NCBI GenBank assembly: GCA_965370495.1
Contig: CBDUUV010000058.1
Location: 1 to 15,542, forward strand
DNA: 15,542 bases
Source: Krumholzibacterium sp965370495
GTDB lineage: Bacteria; Krumholzibacteriota; Krumholzibacteriia; Krumholzibacteriales; Krumholzibacteriaceae
Reading direction: 5' to 3'
Numbering within the stretch: position 1 is the stretch's first letter; every line of letters begins with the position of its first letter. Below, piece after piece: positions 6,251 through 14,293 of the stretch. The notes beneath the pieces were generated by a model, which worked only from the letters and a program-made list of their open reading frames with translations, searched no databases and was not told where the DNA came from. The position numbers and the translations under genes are program-made.

Positions 6251-8275
6251 ATGTTTACTCCGGAAAAGATGCATCAGATCAATGTGATGGTTTTCGAAAC
6301 TGAGGTCGATGAAGTGGCTAAAGCCATAGTGCGGCTGGGGATACTTCACCTGGTTCAGCTCGATGACAAACAACCCTGGGTAGAACAGCTCAGGACATTC
6401 GATACCGGCAGGATGAGTGATAAACTCGATCGTCTGGGCCAGAGGGTCATCGGCCTGATGAAGGATCTCGGAATCCGGGAGTTGCCTCTCGAGGAACGTG
6501 ACAGCAAGTTGCTCGAAGTCTCTGTGAATGACCTCGATGAGATGGAAAAGGAGATGTCCTCACTGGAATCAAGGGTGCAGGATATCGTTTTTCACAAAAA
6601 GGAACTCGAAGTCCATCTGGAAAGAATGCAGGGGATATTCAACGAAGTGTCGCCTCTTGCCGAAATCGGGCTTCCGCACCAGAGTACGCCATATACTTTT
6701 CTGGAGATACGTTACGGTCAGGTCAAGAGCGAGAACCTCGAATATATAAGGGAAAAAATCGCGTCGCTAGCAGCAGTTGTATTGCCGCTGGCAAGCAGGG
6801 AATCGATGGATATTATTCTGTTGATAGGCCTCAAAACCGATCGGCTCAAGCTGAAGAGGATCCTTCGCGAAGCAACATTCGAAGAGATAGAGATGCCCGG
6901 GGGACAAGAAACCGGAGATGAATCAGCACTGGTCATAGAGGGGTTGGAGGGGAAGATTGCCGGGATCAGTGAAAAGATTGAAGCGCTTGAGGATGAACTG
7001 AAGGAAATCAAGCTTGATCATTCAGCGGCGGTTACCGATTATCACCGTTCCCTGCGGGTTGCAGAACTGCTTCTCAAGGTCAAAGATTATCTCAAGAAGA
7101 CAAAGAAGACATTTATCTTTTCCGGCTGGGTTCCAAGCGACAGGAAGCGCGAAGTAAAAAATGAAATCATGCGCGCCGCACGAGGGCGGGCGATCATCGA
7201 GATTACCTCCCCGGAGGAGATTACGGGAGTGAAAAGCGGCAAAGTGAAAGTTCCCGTGATGCTCAGGCATCCAGGATTCTTCAGGCCGTTCGAAATGCTT
7301 GTGTCCAGCTATGGACTTCCGGAATATAAATTCATCGATCCGACCTGTTTTGTGGCGATCAGCTTCCTGCTGATGTTCGGAATGATGTTCGGTGATGTCG
7401 GGCATGGGGCTGTTCTCGCGTGGATAGGCTGGATGCTGGGATTTAGAAAAAGTAAACGGCAGAGCACCGAGGGTCCGGTCCTCGTGGGAAAACTCGCTTT
7501 CTATTGCGGTCTTTCATCGATAGTGTTTGGTATGCTCTACGGGAGTGTTTTCGGGCTCGAGAACCTGTTCCACGGATTCTGGATGAAACCGATGCACAAC
7601 GTTCTCTACTTTTTCAAGGTCGCGATATATTTTGGCATTATACTGATTTCAACAGGGATAGTTCTGAATGTGATCAATGCTGTGCGCGCAAAGGATTTCA
7701 AAGCTACCTTCTTCGATCAGGCGGGGCTCGTCAGCGCGGTGATCTACTGGTGTGGAATCGGGGCAGTATCGATCTTCCTGTCGGAAAAACCGATTCCGGC
7801 AAAACTGATCATCTTCGGGATCGGAATACCGGTCCTGCTCCTTTTCCTGCGTGAACCTCTCACTGCCCTGTTCACAAGGCGCAGGATAAGATTCGAGAAG
7901 GGGTTGATGACCTATATTATGGAGACCGTGATAGAGGTAATGGAGATAATGACGGGATATCTTGGCAACACGGTGTCTTTTATACGTGTAGCAGCATTTG
8001 CTCTGGCTCATGTCGGGTTGTTCATCGCCGTATTCAGCCTTGTTGAAATGGTAATGGTAAAGGGTGGGGTCTCGGGCGTGATCTACTCGACCCTGATTCT
8101 TATAGTTGGAAACGCCGTTATTATCGCACTCGAGGGTATGATAGTAACGATACAGGCCATCCGATTGGAGTACTACGAGTTCTTCGGCAAGTTCTTCATG
8201 GGTGGAGGAGTAGCTTATAAACCGATCGGCCTGGGCCTTGGTCCTGACCGTAAAGAACGAAAGGAGACGCCTTAA
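6251..8275 (+). CDS. atpI: A/V-type ATP synthase subunit I (membrane stator, ion half-channels)
   Basis: Subunit I (NtpI, homologous to yeast Vph1) forms the ion path beside the ring. The 674 residues divide into a cytoplasmic arm with coiled coils (about 1-340, including 95-130 and 230-270) and a membrane domain of several helices (about 365-650). Hallmarks are HPGFFRPFEMLVSSYGLPEY (340-359), FGMMFGDVGHGA (376-387), and GNTVSFIRVAAFALAHVGL (572-590). The last holds the essential Arg579, with His587 nearby. A second conserved arginine, Arg638, lies in IQAIRLEYYEFFGKFF. The ATG at 6251 follows the subunit C stop by ten bases and has only a GGTGGTGGT-like weak binding site, so translation may be coupled to C. 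The stop directly abuts the start of K. Confidence 0.95.
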   Translation: MFTPEKMHQINVMVFETEVDEVAKAIVRLGILHLVQLDDKQPWVEQLRTFDTGRMSDKLDRLGQRVIGLMKDLGIRELPLEERDSKLLEVSVNDLDEMEKEMSSLESRVQDIVFHKKELEVHLERMQGIFNEVSPLAEIGLPHQSTPYTFLEIRYGQVKSENLEYIREKIASLAAVVLPLASRESMDIILLIGLKTDRLKLKRILREATFEEIEMPGGQETGDESALVIEGLEGKIAGISEKIEALEDELKEIKLDHSAAVTDYHRSLRVAELLLKVKDYLKKTKKTFIFSGWVPSDRKREVKNEIMRAARGRAIIEITSPEEITGVKSGKVKVPVMLRHPGFFRPFEMLVSSYGLPEYKFIDPTCFVAISFLLMFGMMFGDVGHGAVLAWIGWMLGFRKSKRQSTEGPVLVGKLAFYCGLSSIVFGMLYGSVFGLENLFHGFWMKPMHNVLYFFKVAIYFGIILISTGIVLNVINAVRAKDFKATFFDQAGLVSAVIYWCGIGAVSIFLSEKPIPAKLIIFGIGIPVLLLFLREPLTALFTRRRIRFEKGLMTYIMETVIEVMEIMTGYLGNTVSFIRVAAFALAHVGLFIAVFSLVEMVMVKGGVSGVIYSTLILIVGNAVIIALEGMIVTIQAIRLEYYEFFGKFFMGGGVAYKPIGLGLGPDRKERKETP

Positions 8276-8689
8276 ATGTCACAGCAAGAGGAACGCAGGA
8301 GGAAGATGAAGAAATTGATCACCCTGTCGGGTGTAGCGGTATTTTCGACCGTGATCATAGTCCTGCTGATAACCCTTATAAGTACGGCTTCCCATGTCTA
8401 CAGCCAGGATCATGATCTGGCGGATACATCGGTGGCGGGTGAAGTCGTGAAAGATTACTCTCCCGAGAGAGCCAAGGTCATAATGTGGGGATTTGCCGCC
8501 GCGGCGTTTTCGACAGCGATCGGAAGCGTGGGAGCCGGACTCGCGGTTGCCTATGTTGGTTCGGCGGCTCTTGGCGCTATCGGTGAAAAACCCGAGCTGG
8601 CCGCCAGGGCGTTGATCTATGTCGGTCTTGCTGAAGGTATCGCTATATATGGCCTGATCATTTCGATTATGATCCTGACCAAGATATAG
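8276..8689 (+). CDS. atpK: A/V-type ATP synthase subunit K (membrane ring)
   Basis: K forms the rotating membrane ring (NtpK, proteolipid). Here it has 137 residues: a hydrophobic N-terminal segment (about 18-38), a polar linker (39-66) and one c-type helical hairpin (67-137). The ion-carrying glutamate is Glu120 in VGLAEGIAIYGL. The glutamine seen in the first helix of sodium-binding rings is alanine (GSVGAGLA). The Ser or Thr after the glutamate is glycine. Both changes argue for proton rather than sodium coupling. The N-terminal segment may be a cleaved signal, leaving a two-helix subunit, or a third membrane helix. The ATG at 8276 has AAGGAG nine bases upstream and follows the stop of I with no gap. 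Met11 (8306) is an alternative start, but its AGGAGG is only three bases away. Confidence 0.93.
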   Translation: MSQQEERRRKMKKLITLSGVAVFSTVIIVLLITLISTASHVYSQDHDLADTSVAGEVVKDYSPERAKVIMWGFAAAAFSTAIGSVGAGLAVAYVGSAALGAIGEKPELAARALIYVGLAEGIAIYGLIISIMILTKI

Positions 8690-8696
8690 CTCGGGC

Positions 8697-8722
8697 GCGA
8701 TACTGCCTGCAGGCAGTATCGC
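8697..8722 (+). promoter_or_regulatory. Perfect 26-base palindrome just after subunit K
   Basis: GCGATACTGCCTG is followed immediately by its exact reverse complement, so the 26 bases form a perfect palindrome. As RNA it would fold into a long stem, with at least eleven pairs and a tight loop, beginning seven bases after the K stop codon. There is no T run, so it is not a standard intrinsic terminator. An mRNA 3'-end protector or processing site that raises K output over the downstream genes fits its place. A dimeric protein binding site is the alternative. Confidence 0.6.
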
Positions 8723-8735
8723 ATATATCGATTGC

Positions 8736-8759
8736 AGCGGTCGATCGCTCATCGCCGCT
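8736..8759 (+). promoter_or_regulatory. Second hairpin between subunits K and F
   Basis: AGCGG (8736-8740) pairs with CCGCT (8755-8759), and CGAT (8742-8745) pairs with ATCG (8751-8754). The loop is five bases and a single T at 8741 is bulged. The nine-pair stem lies 13 bases after the 26-base palindrome, so the 101-base K-F gap is largely occupied by two tandem stems. It has no T run. It probably works with the first stem on mRNA stability or partial termination. Confidence 0.45.
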
Positions 8760-8790
8760 CAATCGCCGGAACCAGGGAAAGGGCCGGCTG

Positions 8791-9096
8791 ATGCAGTTTT
8801 ACGTAATTGCGGATGAAAATACGGTGACGGGTTTCAAGCTCGTCGGGCTGGAAGGCGAGGTTGTGGAAACGGCCGAAGAAGCGCGAGAAGCTCTGGCAAA
8901 AGCCTTTTCATCCGAGGATGTCGGTATCATAATCATTACCGAGAGGATCGCCGCATCGATTCGGGAAGAAATGGAGGAATTTATCTTCGGGCATACCTTT
9001 CCGTTGATCATCGAGATCCCCGATCGAAAAGGAGCCCTCGAGGACAGGGCATCCATCAGGGAGATGGTAAACGCGGCGATAGGTGTAAAAATCTGA
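8791..9096 (+). CDS. atpF: A/V-type ATP synthase subunit F (central axle)
   Basis: The 101-residue protein fits subunit F (NtpG), a small Rossmann-like partner of subunit D in the central axle. The start MQFYVIADENTVTGFKLVGL is typical: a beta strand followed by the conserved T-x-G-F-x-L-x-G pattern. GIIIITERIAA (about 50-60) and FPLIIEIPDRKG (about 70-81) match the other core strands, including the usual IPxxxG turn. The ATG at 8791 is preceded by AGGGAAAGGG. The gene follows the K-F hairpins and precedes E, whereas archaeal-type operons usually have F after C and before A. Confidence 0.92.
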   Translation: MQFYVIADENTVTGFKLVGLEGEVVETAEEAREALAKAFSSEDVGIIIITERIAASIREEMEEFIFGHTFPLIIEIPDRKGALEDRASIREMVNAAIGVKI

Positions 9097-9132
9097 CATT
9101 TTGAAAGAAAACCGAAAAAGGGAGTGGGGGCA

Positions 9133-9792
9133 TTGGTCGATAACGAAGCAGTCGACAGGATAGTCAGCCGGATAATAGAGGATGGCGAGAAAGAGATCGC
9201 GTCGATCATCGATAAGGCTGAGCGGACCGCCTCTGAGATATTGGAGAAAGCCGAAGAAAATGGCGGGTCTGATGCTGAAAAAATCCTGAAAGAATCACGG
9301 GAAAAAGCTGAAGCGATCCGCAGGAGACTTTTGTCAGGTGTAAATATCGAAGTAAAGCGGACGAAGCTGAAAGCCCGCGAGGAAGTTGTTTCAAGCATCA
9401 ACCGGAAGGTGTTGAAAGGCCTCGAGGATATCAGGCCCGGCAGTGGTTATCCCCGGTTGCTTGCCGAAGTGATCATCGAGGCGATTACGGGGCTCGACGG
9501 GAACAGTTTCCTGGTATATGTCGATCGCAGGGATATGAATCTACTGCGGGAGCAGGTGTTTTCCCTCGTAAGGGACGGGTTGCAGAAGCAGGCCAGGCAG
9601 ATAGAGACTTTCGAAGAGACGCCCCTGGAAAAGAGTTCACTGGGAGGTGCAAGGGTTAGTGTTCCGGGGGGCAGAGTCATTTACGACAATACTTTTGAAG
9701 CGCGGATATACAGGATGCGCGATAAGATAAGGAATATAATATTCGAAGAGGTCTTCGAGCCGGAAGGAAGCGAGGATTCAAGCAGTGCTTGA
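9133..9792 (+). CDS. atpE: A/V-type ATP synthase subunit E (peripheral stalk)
   Basis: Subunit E forms the peripheral stalk with H. The N-terminal half (about 1-90) is a long alanine-, glutamate- and lysine-rich coiled coil. The C-terminal half is a globular alpha/beta domain that binds the A/B head. That domain starts around YPRLLAEVIIEAITGL and contains LGGARVSVPGGRVIYDNTFEARI, which matches the family's GGxxxxxxxGxxxxxNTxxxRL pattern. The TTG at 9133 is preferred because GGGAG (9120-9124) lies eight bases upstream. The in-frame GTG at 9124 would overlap that site and adds only three residues. The gene ends inside the start of A, with an eight-base overlap, so their translation is probably coupled. 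E normally sits next to C; here it is directly before A. Confidence 0.9.
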   Translation: MVDNEAVDRIVSRIIEDGEKEIASIIDKAERTASEILEKAEENGGSDAEKILKESREKAEAIRRRLLSGVNIEVKRTKLKAREEVVSSINRKVLKGLEDIRPGSGYPRLLAEVIIEAITGLDGNSFLVYVDRRDMNLLREQVFSLVRDGLQKQARQIETFEETPLEKSSLGGARVSVPGGRVIYDNTFEARIYRMRDKIRNIIFEEVFEPEGSEDSSSA

Positions 9793-11554
9793 GATTATTG
9801 GAAAAGTGGACAAAGTTATCGGCCCGGTAATCCATGCCAGGGAAATCGATACGGCCAGAATGCTCGACCTTGTAGAGGTCGGTGAAGACCACCTGGTCGG
9901 TGAGATCGTGAAACTCAACAGAGGCCGGGCTGTCATCCAGGTGTACGAGGATACAACGGGTCTTGCTCCGGGAACGAATATTTACAGTGCCGGAGTGCCT
10001 TTATCGGTAGAACTCGGACCGGGGCTTATCGGGACGATTTATGACGGTATCCAGAGGCCGCTCGAGGTGATTCGCGATTCGTCAGGCCAGTATATCCAGA
10101 AAGGTATCCATGTGCCATCGCTCGACAGGGAAAAGAAATGGGTTTTTGTTCCTGTCCTGAAGGTGGGCGATGAAGTAAGCGGTGGCGAGATCGCCGGCAA
10201 GGTGCAGGAAACGGTGTTGATCGAACACCGGGTACTTGTTCCTCCCGGGATGGCGGGGAAAGTCACCTGGATAACAGATGAAGGTGAATATAATGTCGAG
10301 GAGACGATCGCCAGGGTCGAAGATCAATCTGGCAGCGTTCTGGAAGTCAAGCTCAGTCAGCATTGGCCGGTTCGAAAAGGGCGCCCCACCAAGGGTAGAA
10401 AGCCGCTGACCATCCCGCTTATAACAGGACAGAGGGTTATAGACACGCTTTTCCCGGTCGCCAAGGGTGGCACTGTCGTGGTCCCCGGCGGCTTCGGGAC
10501 CGGCAAGACGATGATCCAGCATGCTCTCTCGAAATGGAGCGATGCCGACCTGATCGTCTACATCGGATGCGGTGAGCGCGGAAACGAGATGACAGATGTA
10601 CTTATCGAGTTCCCCAAACTTATAGATCCAAGAACGAAAAGGCCTATCATGGAGCGGACGATTCTTATCGCGAACACTTCCAATATGCCTGTCGCGGCCC
10701 GCGAGGCATCTATATATACGGGAATAACGATAGCCGAGTATTACAGGGACCAGGGTTATCATGTGGCGATCATGGCCGATTCGACATCCAGATGGGCCGA
10801 AGCGCTCCGTGAGCTTTCCGGACGTATGGAAGAAATGCCTGCCGATGAGGGGTATCCCGCGTACCTTCCCACAAGGCTTGCGGAGTTCTATGAGAGGGCC
10901 GGGATGGTAGAGACTCTCGGAGGAGGGGAGGGTTCGATCAGTATCATAGGTTCGGTTTCTCCCCCGGGCGGTGATTTTTCAGAGCCAGTAACACAGCATT
11001 CGAAACGGTTCGTGCGCTGTACCTGGGCTCTTGACCGCCAGCTTGCCAATGCGAGGCATTACCCGGCGATATCGTGGCTTGACAGCTACAGCGAATATGT
11101 AGAGGAGATCAGTGACTGGTGGGGGGAAAATTCCGGTGGTGAGTGGATAGAACTGCGGCGCAAGATCATGGACATTCTTCAGCAGGAGGGAAAACTTCAG
11201 CAGGTCGTCAAACTCGTAGGCCCCGATGTGCTCCCCGACACGCAGAGAATCGTCCTCGAAACAAGCACGATGTTCAAAAACGCGTTTCTTCAACAGAACA
11301 GTTTTGACAAGATCGATATGTACTGCGTTCCGGAAAAGCAGGTCAAGATGCTGCAGGTGATCCTTGAATTTTATGAGCTGGGTCTGGAGAACATCAGGAA
11401 GGGGGCGACGATCCATCAAATCAGGAAGATGGAAGTGACGTCTGACATCATGAGGATGAAGTTCTCCGTTTCCAATGATGAAATAGAAAAGATAGATGAA
11501 ATAAGAGACAAGCTGAGGCGCTCAATGGAGCGTGTCGGAGAAATGTTCGAATAG
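9785..11554 (+). CDS. atpA: A/V-type ATP synthase catalytic subunit A
   Basis: A binds and hydrolyses or makes ATP at the A/B interface; three copies alternate with three of B. The 589-residue length is normal. The N-terminal beta-barrel (IGKVDKVIGPVIHARE) is followed by the family's non-homologous bulge region (about 110-200) and the nucleotide-binding domain. The P-loop GGFGTGKT is at 235-242, with Lys241 and Thr242. GCGERGNEM at 261-269 contains the catalytic Glu264. ADSTSRWAEALRE and the PAYLPTRLAEFYERAG stretch follow. The GTG start at 9785 overlaps the end of E and has GAGGA at 9772-9776, eight bases upstream. The P-loop reads GGFG where many homologues have GPFG or GAFG; this should not affect function. 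Confidence 0.96.
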   Translation: MLEIIGKVDKVIGPVIHAREIDTARMLDLVEVGEDHLVGEIVKLNRGRAVIQVYEDTTGLAPGTNIYSAGVPLSVELGPGLIGTIYDGIQRPLEVIRDSSGQYIQKGIHVPSLDREKKWVFVPVLKVGDEVSGGEIAGKVQETVLIEHRVLVPPGMAGKVTWITDEGEYNVEETIARVEDQSGSVLEVKLSQHWPVRKGRPTKGRKPLTIPLITGQRVIDTLFPVAKGGTVVVPGGFGTGKTMIQHALSKWSDADLIVYIGCGERGNEMTDVLIEFPKLIDPRTKRPIMERTILIANTSNMPVAAREASIYTGITIAEYYRDQGYHVAIMADSTSRWAEALRELSGRMEEMPADEGYPAYLPTRLAEFYERAGMVETLGGGEGSISIIGSVSPPGGDFSEPVTQHSKRFVRCTWALDRQLANARHYPAISWLDSYSEYVEEISDWWGENSGGEWIELRRKIMDILQQEGKLQQVVKLVGPDVLPDTQRIVLETSTMFKNAFLQQNSFDKIDMYCVPEKQVKMLQVILEFYELGLENIRKGATIHQIRKMEVTSDIMRMKFSVSNDEIEKIDEIRDKLRRSMERVGEMFE

Positions 11555-11568
11555 GAAACGGTGAGAAT

Positions 11569-12960
11569 ATGACGGAAAAAAATCTGGCCGAAGGCAGGGA
11601 ATATATCGGGATCAGCCAGGTGGCCGGCCCGCTTGTGTTTGTCGACGGAATCCATAATGTCGGGTATAACGAGCTTGCGGAAGTCATCGATTCGAAGGGC
11701 CATGTAAGGCTCGGTATGATCCTGGAAAGCAGTGAGGGTGCCGCCGTCATCCAGGTCTTCGAAGGAACGTCAGGACTCTCCATCCCGGATACGAAAGTGC
11801 GTTTCAAAGGGGAACCGCTGAGTTTCGGTGTAAGCAGCGAGATTCTCGGACGCGTTTTCAACGGGCTCGGCCAGCCTATCGACGGAGGGCCTCCGCCGAG
11901 AGCCGAAATGAGGAAGGATGTCAACGGGCTGCCGATCAACCCCACCGCTCGTGAGTATCCGAAGAAGTTCATCCAGACAGGTATATCCGCGATCGATGGG
12001 ATGAATACGCTCGTGCGAGGCCAGAAACTTCCGATCTTCTCCGGAACCGGCCTGCCCCACAACAGGATCGTAGCGCAGATCACCCGTCAGGCGAAGATCA
12101 TCGGGGAAGAAACATCGTTCGCCGTCGTCTTCGCGGCGATGGGGATCAAGCACGATGTGGCCCGGTATTTCATACAGAACTTCGAGGAATCGGGGGTGCT
12201 GGAGAAAGTCGTGCTTTTTCTCAACCTTGCGGATGATCCATCGGTGGAAAGGCTTGTAACGCCCAGAACAGCGCTTACCGCAGCGGAGTATCTGGCTTTC
12301 ACGATGAACATGCATGTCCTGGTGATCCTTACAGACATGACGAACTACTGTGAATCACTCAGGGAGATATCGACTATCCGTGAAGAAATACCGAGCAGGA
12401 AGGGTTATCCCGGGTATCTCTACAGCGATCTTTCGAACATATATGAACGCGCTGGTATGATAACCGGTATAGATGGGTCGATCACGCAGATGCCGATTCT
12501 GACGATGCCGAATGATGATATCTCGCACCCGGTCCCCGATCTTTCCGGGTATATCACGGAAGGGCAGATAGTCCTCGAGAGGGAACTCGATCACAGAAAC
12601 ATCTATCCGCCGATTGCGGGGCTTCCTTCACTCTCGCGCCTCATGAAAGACGGTATAGGTGAGGGGATGACCCGTGAGGACCATGCACATGTGGCAAGCC
12701 AGCTCTTTGCGGCTTACTCTCATGTGAAAGATGTCCGTGCTCTGGCTGCTGTTATAGGGGCTGAAGAGCTTGCTCCTCTGGACAAGATCTATATTGAGTT
12801 CGGCGACAAGTTCGAACGTGAATTTCTGAGCCAGGGTGAATATGAAAACAGGAGCATATTCGAGACGCTCGATATCGGATGGAAAGTGATCTCTCATCTG
12901 CCGAAAGAAGAGCTCTACCGGATATCCGAGGAGGAATTGAACAAATATTACGGGAAGTGA
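11569..12960 (+). CDS. atpB: A/V-type ATP synthase regulatory subunit B
   Basis: B alternates with A in the head and supplies residues to the catalytic interface, but is itself non-catalytic. The 463-residue length is typical. In place of a P-loop the protein has FSGTGLPHN (about 157-165), the diagnostic B-subunit sequence. Other conserved parts are GRVFNGLGQPIDGGPPP (about 94-110), TNYCESLREISTIREEIPSR, GYPGYLYSDLSNIYERAG, and SHPVPDLSGYITEGQIVLER. The last supplies the arginine region facing the A-subunit nucleotide. The ATG at 11569 follows the A stop by 14 bases, with an AGGAAACGGTGAG stretch upstream as binding site. B is followed by a 91-base gap before D that contains a hairpin. Confidence 0.96.
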   Translation: MTEKNLAEGREYIGISQVAGPLVFVDGIHNVGYNELAEVIDSKGHVRLGMILESSEGAAVIQVFEGTSGLSIPDTKVRFKGEPLSFGVSSEILGRVFNGLGQPIDGGPPPRAEMRKDVNGLPINPTAREYPKKFIQTGISAIDGMNTLVRGQKLPIFSGTGLPHNRIVAQITRQAKIIGEETSFAVVFAAMGIKHDVARYFIQNFEESGVLEKVVLFLNLADDPSVERLVTPRTALTAAEYLAFTMNMHVLVILTDMTNYCESLREISTIREEIPSRKGYPGYLYSDLSNIYERAGMITGIDGSITQMPILTMPNDDISHPVPDLSGYITEGQIVLERELDHRNIYPPIAGLPSLSRLMKDGIGEGMTREDHAHVASQLFAAYSHVKDVRALAAVIGAEELAPLDKIYIEFGDKFEREFLSQGEYENRSIFETLDIGWKVISHLPKEELYRISEEELNKYYGK

Positions 12961-13007
12961 TCCGGTGCTATTGGAAATTACCCGGTAGAATCCGGTTCCC
13001 CTGAAAC

Positions 13008-13036
13008 GCCGTTGGCGGCGGAGCCGCTTGAACGGC
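13008..13036 (+). promoter_or_regulatory. Hairpin between subunits B and D
   Basis: GCCGTT (13008-13013) pairs with AACGGC (13031-13036), and GCGGC (13015-13019) pairs with GCCGC (13023-13027). The loop is GGA and there is a small internal loop. The eleven-pair GC-rich stem ends 15 bases before the ATG of D. It has no T run. It may shape translation of D or mark an mRNA processing site. Confidence 0.45.
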
Positions 13037-13051
13037 TGGAATGGTAACGAA

Positions 13052-13690
13052 ATGTTGCAGTACAGTGTAGCTCCGACGAAGACCAACATGATGAAGATGC
13101 GCAGGGATCTGGGGTTTGCTACGGAAGGTTGGGAACTTCTCGATCAGAAACGGAAGATACTCGTTGTTGAACTGATGGGACTGATCGACCGGGCCGTGGA
13201 AGCGCAGCAAGAAGTCGAATCCAGACTCTCTGAAGCTTTTGTTGCCCTTGACCAGTCGATCCTCAGGATGGGAAGAAGGGAAGTCAATCTTATAGCCCTC
13301 GGGATGAACATCGAATCGGAGATATCGATTTCCCAGAAGAGGATCATGGGGGTATCGCTTCCGAAGGTCAGGGTGAGGTTCGATGACAAGTCGCCCTACT
13401 TCGCTGCTGCGGAAAGCAGTATCTGGATCGATGAGGCTATCAGGAAGTTCCGTGAAATCCTGAAACTGCTCGGAACACTGGCGGAGGCGCGGATCTCGCT
13501 TATGCGGCTGTCCCGGGAAGTCGCAAAGACAATAAGACGCGTGAACGCTCTGGAGAAAATATTCATACCGGATTATAAAGAGACTCTGAAATATATAGAA
13601 ATGGCACTCGAAGAATCCGAAAGAGAAGCGTTCTTTGTCCTCAAACTTGTGAAGGACCGACTCTCCAGGAGAAAAGGGGAAGCCCGATGA
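13052..13690 (+). CDS. atpD: A/V-type ATP synthase subunit D (central axle)
   Basis: D is the long helical hairpin that turns inside the A/B head and, with F and C, links it to the ring. From the ATG at 13052 the protein has 212 residues. It opens with SVAPTKTNMMKMRRDLGFAT followed by GWELLDQKRKILVVELMGLI, the conserved start of the family (PTxxxLxxLxxxLxxAxxGxxLLKxKRxxL). The C-terminal helix contains TIRRVNALEKIFIPDYKETL, matching the usual RRVNALExxxIP. An in-frame TTG at 13028 lies inside the preceding hairpin and would add eight residues not expected in the family. The ATG itself has only a weak binding site. The stop codon overlaps the start of the universal stress gene by four bases. 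Confidence 0.94.
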   Translation: MLQYSVAPTKTNMMKMRRDLGFATEGWELLDQKRKILVVELMGLIDRAVEAQQEVESRLSEAFVALDQSILRMGRREVNLIALGMNIESEISISQKRIMGVSLPKVRVRFDDKSPYFAAAESSIWIDEAIRKFREILKLLGTLAEARISLMRLSREVAKTIRRVNALEKIFIPDYKETLKYIEMALEESEREAFFVLKLVKDRLSRRKGEAR

Positions 13691-14175
13691 ATGGACCGAT
13701 CAACAAGATTCTTTTATATGTCGATGGAAGCGAATCATCCATAACCGCTGCTCAGATGGCCATTGCGATGTCGAAGGTGCATGACGCTGACCTGAAGGTC
13801 ATATATGTGGTCAATGAGAACCTTCTTAATGAATTGCTCAAGGCCAGGATCTTTGTTCAGGTCGAAAAAATGAATTATGAAAGAGACCTGGAAGAAGATG
13901 GTAAACGATATCTCAACTATATCGTTAAACTGGCAGGCAAAAAAGGTGTTGAGGTAGAAACAGTTCTGCGGAAGGGACTGGTGCATGAGGAAGTAGCGAG
14001 CGAGATCGAGAAGTACGGCGCCGATATCCTGATCCAGGGTGAACTCGGAGAGGTTCTCAGCCTCAGGGATTCTTTCTACGAAGAAGGAGAGAGGATTCTC
14101 AGGAAATCCAAATGTTGTGTCCTGATCGTCAGGGGGCTGGACAAGATCGACAAGATGTTCGAGGAGATGCAGTAG
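13687..14175 (+). CDS. UspA-type universal stress protein coupled to the ATPase operon
   Basis: The 162-residue protein has the universal stress protein fold. It begins INKILLYVDGSESSITAAQM, continues with ADLKVIYVVNE, then VRKGLVHEEVASEIEKYGADILIQG-like core elements, and ends in CCVLIVRG. In the class that binds ATP the loop reads G-x2-G-x9-G-(S/T). Here GELG (118-121) is followed by 12 residues before the next glycine and then glutamate, so ATP binding in the usual way is doubtful. The ATG overlaps the TGA of subunit D (ATGA), a standard sign of translational coupling, so the protein should be made along with the ATPase. Residues 150-162 form a short charged tail beyond the core fold. Its partner is unknown; a regulatory role on energy coupling is inference. 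Confidence 0.85.
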   Translation: MNGPINKILLYVDGSESSITAAQMAIAMSKVHDADLKVIYVVNENLLNELLKARIFVQVEKMNYERDLEEDGKRYLNYIVKLAGKKGVEVETVLRKGLVHEEVASEIEKYGADILIQGELGEVLSLRDSFYEEGERILRKSKCCVLIVRGLDKIDKMFEEMQ

Positions 14176-14293
14176 AAAGAATGTCACCAGGCAGGGTGTC
14201 TTTAACGAGGCCTTGCGTACCGGCATGGGGTTGATTATTATTCGTCAATATTCAGTGCTTCGGCGGAAGCCCCCCTACAGGAGGCAATAGAAG

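Noticed and set aside
8697..8722. Intrinsic terminator after subunit K
   Set aside because: The palindrome is strong but not followed by a T run, and the same operon plainly continues with F, E, A, B and D.
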